Shown here piece after piece: positions 58,134-64,000 of a stretch of 64,000 bases of DNA. This DNA comes from Diphasiastrum complanatum (Eukaryota > Streptophyta > Lycopodiopsida > Lycopodiales > Lycopodiaceae), in NCBI GenBank assembly GCA_029204225.1, contig CM055112.1, forward strand, positions 29,414,703 through 29,478,702. The letters are read 5' to 3'. Under the pieces are notes generated by a model that saw nothing but the letters and a program-made list of their open reading frames with translations, was not told the DNA's origin and made no database searches. The position numbers were made by a program, and so were the translations under genes. Position 1 is the stretch's first letter, and every line of letters starts with the position of its first letter.

Positions 58134-58806
58134 AGAAATTGGCAAAAATCTAGCTTGGTATTTTTATGAAAGAAGTTTCTAAGTGAATCTCACATGTGTG
58201 GAGGATGTTCCCACATGTTGAGAATTGTGAATTAAATTAAAAATGTTAGATATAGGGGTCTTATGTTTTTTGTATCAAGCATCAAGATGTAGGATGTTGA
58301 TAGGGTCGAATTTGGCATAGATGGCAAATTATCCATTTCCAATTGTAATGCCACTATTGAGTCAAAATAGAGTAGGAGGCCAAACTCGAGCCAATTAGAG
58401 TGTAGACAAGTGTAATGCTTTTGTTTGATGAAGTTGAAGAGGTCCAATAGGATTTAGAGGTGGAACCATGAGTGGTCCAATAGAATTTGAGATATGCTTG
58501 AAAATGGTCCAATAGAATTTAGAGGTGAATGGATCAATGGTCCAATAGGATTAAGAGGTGGCAAAAGTGTGGTCCAATCATGATTGAGCATTGTGGTAGC
58601 TCATGGATCTATTAGTATCATTGTACTTCTCATTTGGATCTAATTGATTTTGAGATTGAGTGGATTTTGTGAGTAATTGGTTTTCTAGCTTTCTCTCTCT
58701 ACTCGAGAGCTCATGATGATTTTCTCTCTCTACCCAAGGAGAGCAGCTTGTTTTTACTTAGATTATTTTTGGAACACTTCCCACACATGTGAGTGAGAGT
58801 TGGAAG
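58134..58806 (+). mobile_element. Truncated LTR D, plus orientation
   Basis: It begins TGAGAAATTGGCAAAAATC and matches the reverse complement of the LTR at 37912-38732 up to GAGTGAGAGTTGGAAG (58806). The last ~150 bp of the LTR are missing. It includes the run of GGTCCAATAG-A/G-TTTAGAGG short repeats (58440-58575). Confidence 0.8.
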
Positions 58807-61390
58807 TTGTTGACAGATTGCCCTATCTGTCTATTGGTTCTGCTTGTTTGCTTCTTGTTACAGCTTATGCTACTCCATTCTGGTTGTTAGCTAGGCATGT
58901 TCTTGATTATTTCTATTTGGTTCAATGCCCAGATCAGGCAGCAGATTCTCGGGGTTGTAGTATGGTTCAACCTATCACGGATACTCATATTTTGAACACT
59001 CTTGAACTCTTGAAATCACTTGCAATCATTCTACCATGCAAGCACACCAAGAATGCCCAAAAACAGCTCTTCTTGAAATATGGTTGGGCATTATTATGGC
59101 ACTTAAAAACATAATGCTAAAACGGATCATTGTAAAATGAACTAAAATCAGATCCTACACTACTTTACTTGCATAAATTGACAAAACAAGCAACAAAAAC
59201 TAATCTACAACATGTTAGAAGTCCAAGAATCAAGAAACTAACCAGCCTTTTGATTCTTGGACATCCCAAGAACATCAAGAACTAGAATGTTAGAGAATAT
59301 GCAAGATTTATGCCACATTTCTAGCCTATTTAGTTTACTTGAATGCTGGCTCCTACATTAATCCACAAGAAAGCATGAAATCTAATCCACAACTAGGAAA
59401 GCAAGAAAACTAGTCCACTCTAGATCCACAACCACACACAATATGAATGGAAGGGCATGATCATAGGGGCATCACTCAAGAAAACCATCATGATCAAGGA
59501 GCTTAGTATAGCATCAAACTCATGGGAAATCTTCTTATTAAGCATGGAGTAGATACAATGCAAAAAGCTCCTCTTCACAAAGAGGGAGTCTCTTCAATAA
59601 GCAAGAGAGCTCCTTAGGTGGCATCCTAGTGGAATTTTCACATTTCACAAATTACAAGTGAAATAATGCTCTCCACTAGAGGTCACCATCAAAAGATGGC
59701 TCACTCTACTTTCTTTAAGAGGGGCCTACTTGCATTTATTACATTTGCTTAGAAATACTAGTTCCTACATGGTCATTCCATCTTCCGGGATTCACCATGA
59801 GGCTTACACAGTTCTTACTTGTCATTACTAACTAGTATTCCTCGGCTCTTAGTCTTCATTAGTCTCGTCTTCTCAGAGACCTCCTCGTCTAAGGTGAGAG
59901 GTGCTCTTGAGTTGCTCTATCCAAGTATCTTGGGGATTCGTCAGAATCAGCCAACATCATCCCACCCCTAATGTGTTGCAGGACCCACTGCAACTCATAT
60001 TGGACGATGTCACTCCGCTTTGCATTGGCATCTTCAATCGTCACTTGGAAAAGCGTAGATCCTTGTTCGCTTACATAAAACCAAGTGCTTATTGTCGCCA
60101 GTCTTTATCACAAAAACTGTTTTTCACAAATTGTCGCAATTGGATTAGAATGTCTTATTGCTGTAATGGGTCGACATTCTCAAAATTTGGAGAGCTCTCA
60201 GCAGCTTTACAACTCTGCATGCATGAGTGCTTTCCATGTGTCTCTTTGTTTTGTCACTTGTATTGTCGTTGACGGTTTCATCTTTGGTTTCTTGGAAGAT
60301 TCTATCTTTTGAAAGGTCTGTATCCTCCATTTTGCCTCTGGGTGTTCTTGGCAGATTCTATCTTCTAGGAGGTCTATATCCTCCATTTTGCCTCTGGGTG
60401 TTTCCGTGGTTCTTCTCTCAGTTGAAGTTCCAGTCTCAAGGAAAACCTGTGATCTGCAGGTTGCACAAATTTTGATTATCAGTCTCAAGGGGATGGATTC
60501 ATCAAAAATTGGTGGTAGGAACAGTTTTGGATGGACGGTTTGGTAACGGTAAGGAAACATGATGAAGGCTTGGTGGTACGGTGAAGGAACTGATAGTTTT
60601 ATAGTTGCAGCCTTGGACCCCCCTTGCAAAGTCGAGCTTTGACCACCACTTGCTGGGTGAGGATCTTGTTTTATTTTGCAAGTTCACAGATGTCTTCATC
60701 TTTCTTTTTTTTCTACAGCTCTTTCTTTTGATCCGTTACTTTTGGATCTCTTTGGGCTTCATAAGAGGGGATTCAACTATCATTACTCCAGAGAGTTTCT
60801 TTTGATCAAGATAGATCTGACTCATCTGTTGCTTAAGTTTTGTCCTTTCCTCCTCAGCTTCCTGGATCTTTCTCTTTATTTGTTCTACCTGCTTTGCCTA
60901 CTTTTGTTGGTCTTTTTCGGCTGAATAACCAATACAGGTGGTAGTTGGTCTCCGCAAGACACTTGCAATGATCTATCAGCTGCTTCGATAAGACTATAAA
61001 AAACTGGGAATTTTTCAAAAGAACAGTAAACTGATGATAAACAAACCGATGGAAGCAAGGGTGGTGGTGACAACGGTAGATGGTGTGGACGATAAGCATG
61101 ATAATGGGCGTAGAATTCGAAGTATGGCAAGAGACCGGTTGAAGAAAGAGACTGATTTTCCAATGCTTGTGTTTCCCTTTCTGAAGGATCTTCATCGTGA
61201 CTGGGGTACTTCTTCTGATTGAGTCTCTTTGGATTACCCATCTGTCTTCTTTAGCCTTGTCTTTTTCATATTAGACTTGTGAGCTTGGTTGTCGATCTTG
61301 CTGATGTTGTTGCTAGCAATGTGGCTGCTCTAGTGGATCCAAGCATATCCACTCTCTCTCTCTCTCCCCCCCCCCCAAAAAAAAAAATTG
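58807..61390. other. Unassigned DNA with several short frames, no gene supported
   Basis: Frames such as 58800-59114, 59901-60272 and 60629-60207 (minus) show no domain I know. 59115-59900 is A-rich and empty. A 60-bp tandem pair (TCTGTATCCTCCATTTTGCC and its TCTATATCC variant) lies at 60295-60410. 61034-61222 has a short open frame without a motif. A CT/C/A homopolymer run is at 61350-61388. Confidence 0.4.
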
Positions 61391-62578
61391 TTGGTGGGGA
61401 TGTTGTTGCTAGTAACTGTCCATGCTGAGGATTGGATCAGTGTGTGGAATGTGAAAGATTCAACTAGTTTCATCACATTTTGCAATATTTCCATATTTGG
61501 CATATTGAGGCCAAAACTTGTTTTAGACTTAGAGGTTGACTTTTCAAAGTTCATTAGTCTAAATTTCATTTGAATAAATACTTTTTGAAAGTGTGGGAAA
61601 GATAGAATGCGAGTTTGAGTAGATTCAATCTAAATAAGTTGGGTACATGGAATCTAGACCCAAAATTGGTAGGGTTAGCATTTTGGTGGGAAAGCCAAGT
61701 GGCCAAATAGGGTTTGGACCTGCTATAAAAGGATGTAACTTGTGGAGAGAGTCATCTTCTCTCTTCTCTATCTCATTTCATGCTTATACATGGTCCTCTT
61801 GGGATCTACTAGTACATAATCATTTCATTCAAGTTTGATCAAGTTCTATTAGTGTTTGCATCTCAAATTGTGTGTAGATGCTGATTTTTTCTACATTGGT
61901 GAAATTGGTAGTGTATTTCTCTTTCTAACCAAAGATCATTCAAGTAGATTGGATCTTAAGGATCTGAAATCTTTCACATGGTATCAGAGCTTGTGTTTCA
62001 GGTTATGAAGGAGGAAATCAGATCTATCAATGATTTGGTGAAGATATCAAGTCTAGAGCATGCTAGAGAGGATTCTACACCAAAATCGGATTTTTTGCTT
62101 TTGTAGATTGGATCTTTTGTAGATCAAAACACTAAATAGGTCAATATACTTGTTCAATTCAGATTTTTGAATTCACATACTGGATTTGGCCGATTTTTGG
62201 ATCATTGGTTCAGCCTAAGTGGTGGCTTATAGATTGCATATCAAATTCTCAGCATTTGCATGTAGATTTGGAATAGTCAATTTTTTGTGATTTTGTCGAA
62301 ACCCTAATTTTGATTGGATCCCTAGATAGTGAGGTTGCTGGACTTCATTTGAGTGTCTTTCAATCTTAGGAAGTGGCAAAAGTCATTAGATTGAGGATAG
62401 ATCATAGGTTGATCAAGATTCCATGATTCTATGTGTTGATTTGCTTGGATAAATGCTAGAAGAGAATTTGTGAGATAGTTTCAAATCTTGGTGATTTCTT
62501 TTGAAAGCATTTGTTGTTGTTCAAAGGAGTGCTTTGTGCATTGAAACAGGTTGAAAGAGAAGATCGGGTCATTGCTAC
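61391..62578 (+). mobile_element. 5' LTR end, primer site and leader of the last copia element
   Basis: TATAAAA at 61724-61730 fits an LTR promoter. CTTTCACA at 61971-61978 is followed by TGGTATCAGAGC at 61979-61990, the primer-binding site. The LTR start is uncertain (TGTTGG at about 61389 is one candidate). 61991-62578 is leader. Part of it matches the isolated fragment at 19080-19220. Confidence 0.65.
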
Positions 62579-64000
62579 ATGGCAACCTCAATTGGAGTCA
62601 TGTTGGAAGCCAATGATAGGCTTACCTCAAGTAACTATTCATTATGGAAAGTGAGGATGGAGTCACTTCTTGAGATGAATGATGTTTTGGATATTGTTGT
62701 AGGTTTGGAGGAGAGACCAGCAACACAACAAGATCAATTGAGGTATGACAAGAGGGCCAAGAAGGCTTTACACATGATAAAGATGAATGTTACCAATGAA
62801 CTTCTCAAGGAAGTTGGTAAGTGCACATCATCTTTGGAAGCTTGAAATTAATTGAAGAAGCTTTATGAATCCAAGTCTACTTCTAGAGTGTTGACTCTAA
62901 GAAGGCAAATCTTTTCTTGTTTGCAAAAGAATGAAGAAAGTCCAAGTATTTTTGTTTTGAGAATGAAAGCATTGAATGATGAGTTAGCTTGCATAGATGA
63001 AAGCATTAAGGAAGGAGAGCTTATTCAAGCGATTCTTAATGGCTTGTTGGATGATCATGCTAACATTGTTCAAAGTATTGCTATTCAAAAGACTTTGCCA
63101 AGTTTGATGGATCTTCAAGAGATCTTGATCAATGAGGATTATAGGCTTCAAACAAGAGGTGGATCTACATCGACACTTCAAGAGGATGCTATGTTCACAA
63201 AGGGCAAATTCAAGGGCAAAACCAAAAGCAAGTGGTGTAAAGGGCAAGATCAAGTGGATGCTTTTTCAAGTGGCAAAAATAAAGATAGATCAAAGCTCAA
63301 GTGCTTCTATTGTGGCATCAAAGGACACTTTGCAAGTGAGTGCTACAAGAAGAAGAGAGATCAAGGAGACAAGCAAGGTAATCTTACTCTTGATGAGGAT
63401 GGTTTGGATGTGCAAGATGCAAATGATGATGCTTTTGTGATGTCTTCATGTATGTTTTCTAATGATGGAGATCTAGATCCTTGGTGGATTGAGTGGAGCA
63501 AGTTCACACATGACCTTTCACAAAGAGTACTTCACTTCTTTGTTGGCATATGGAGATGACAAGAGGGTGATCTACACGGCCAATGATGGTGAGTGTGCAA
63601 TCAAAGGAATTGGCACAATTCATATTTCTCTCTCTACAAATAGGAATGCTCATTTGGAGGATGTCTTGTTTATTCCATCTATTACCCAGAATTTGCTTAG
63701 TGTGAGTCAAATGCTAAGTAAGGGCCTCAAGGTGGAGTTTGATGGAGATGCTTGTTTGATCAAAAGGAAGGATGTCTTGATTGGAAAAGGTAAAAGGCAA
63801 GGGAAGTTGTTCAAACTTGATGCTTGTGTTATTGCTAACCAAGTTGGATGTGTTGCAAGGGAGCAAATTTCTGTTCAAGAGGTTTGGCACAAAAGGATGG
63901 GACACCTCAACTTCAAGTCATTGGAGGTAATGGCAAGGAAGAAGGTTGTGATTGGTCTTCCAAGTTCGTTAAGTAATGACAAGCATGTTTGTGAGTCTTG
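62579..64000 (+). pseudogene. Copia gag-protease-pre-integrase, running off the window
   Basis: The gag opens MATSIGVMLEANDR and TSSNYSLWKVRMESLLEM. Stops at about 62843 and 62849 interrupt it (after TSSLEA). It continues KLYESKSTSRVLTLRRQIF through LINEDYRLQ, then the zinc knuckle CFYCGIKGHFASEC, and a protease site altered to PWWIEW followed by a frame change. LEDVLFIPSITQNLLSVSQM, FKLDACVIANQVG and VWHKRMGHLNFKSLEV lead to CESC at the window end. The gag is the closest relative of the one at 12437. It is non-functional as read. Confidence 0.88.

Noticed and set aside
58800-59114. Membrane-like frame just after LTR D
   Set aside because: It starts in LTR sequence and has no recognisable family. 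Hydrophobic stretches alone are weak evidence.
60207-60629. 140-residue minus-strand frame as a gene
   Set aside because: It spans a 60-bp tandem duplication and shows no domain. Composition is not convincing.

Overview
The window is plant nuclear DNA and almost all of it is retrotransposon. The evidence is AT-rich sequence with spliceosomal introns, initiator-tRNA(Met) primer sites (TGGTATCAGAGC) beside LTR ends, both Ty1/copia and Ty3/gypsy polyproteins, and long GT/GA/CT microsatellites. One degraded gene at 19.2-27.7 kb resembles a repetitive protein family I remember from bryophyte, lycophyte and fern genomes. A fern or other seed-free land plant is therefore my best guess, but this is weak inference.

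Layout. 1-3.3 kb holds the only convincing host gene, a 64-residue SERF/4F5-like protein in three coding exons. Its first coding intron looks like a U12-type AT-AC intron. 5.0-14.6 kb holds broken copia pieces (gag-protease, a reverse transcriptase/RNase H tail, LTRs in both orientations, a 65-bp minisatellite). 14.6-16.8 kb is a GT-rich, G-rich tract followed by a satellite of about 355 bp per monomer, closed by an LTR. 19.65-25.81 kb is a complete copia element on the minus strand: near-identical LTRs, GAGAT target duplication, primer site, polypurine tract and one 1322-residue polyprotein. It interrupts the degraded gene, which also carries a tRNA-derived insertion flanked by a 16-bp target duplication. 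27.7-31.1 kb is the 3' part of another copia element with its 3' LTR.

31-41.5 kb is a patchwork of microsatellites, a palindrome-bearing repeat, two gene-like remnants, an inverted copia gag region and LTRs. 42.1-48.4 kb contains gypsy integrase tails, LTR/primer-site junctions, an array of heat-shock-element-like motifs, and a decayed coiled-coil reading frame of unknown family lying between an integrase tail and a polypurine tract. 48.4-57.8 kb contains a copia tail, minisatellites, a minus-strand gypsy gag, a plus-strand gypsy gag-RT with the integrase lost, and a copia RNase H piece. 58-64 kb has a partial LTR, unexplained DNA, and the 5' end of a further copia element running off the window.

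How it fits together. Only the 19.65-25.81 kb element looks able to move. The rest records nested insertion, internal deletion, tandem and inverted LTR arrangements, and decay in which most premature stops are explicable as C-to-T changes. Boundaries marked approximate were set by eye.
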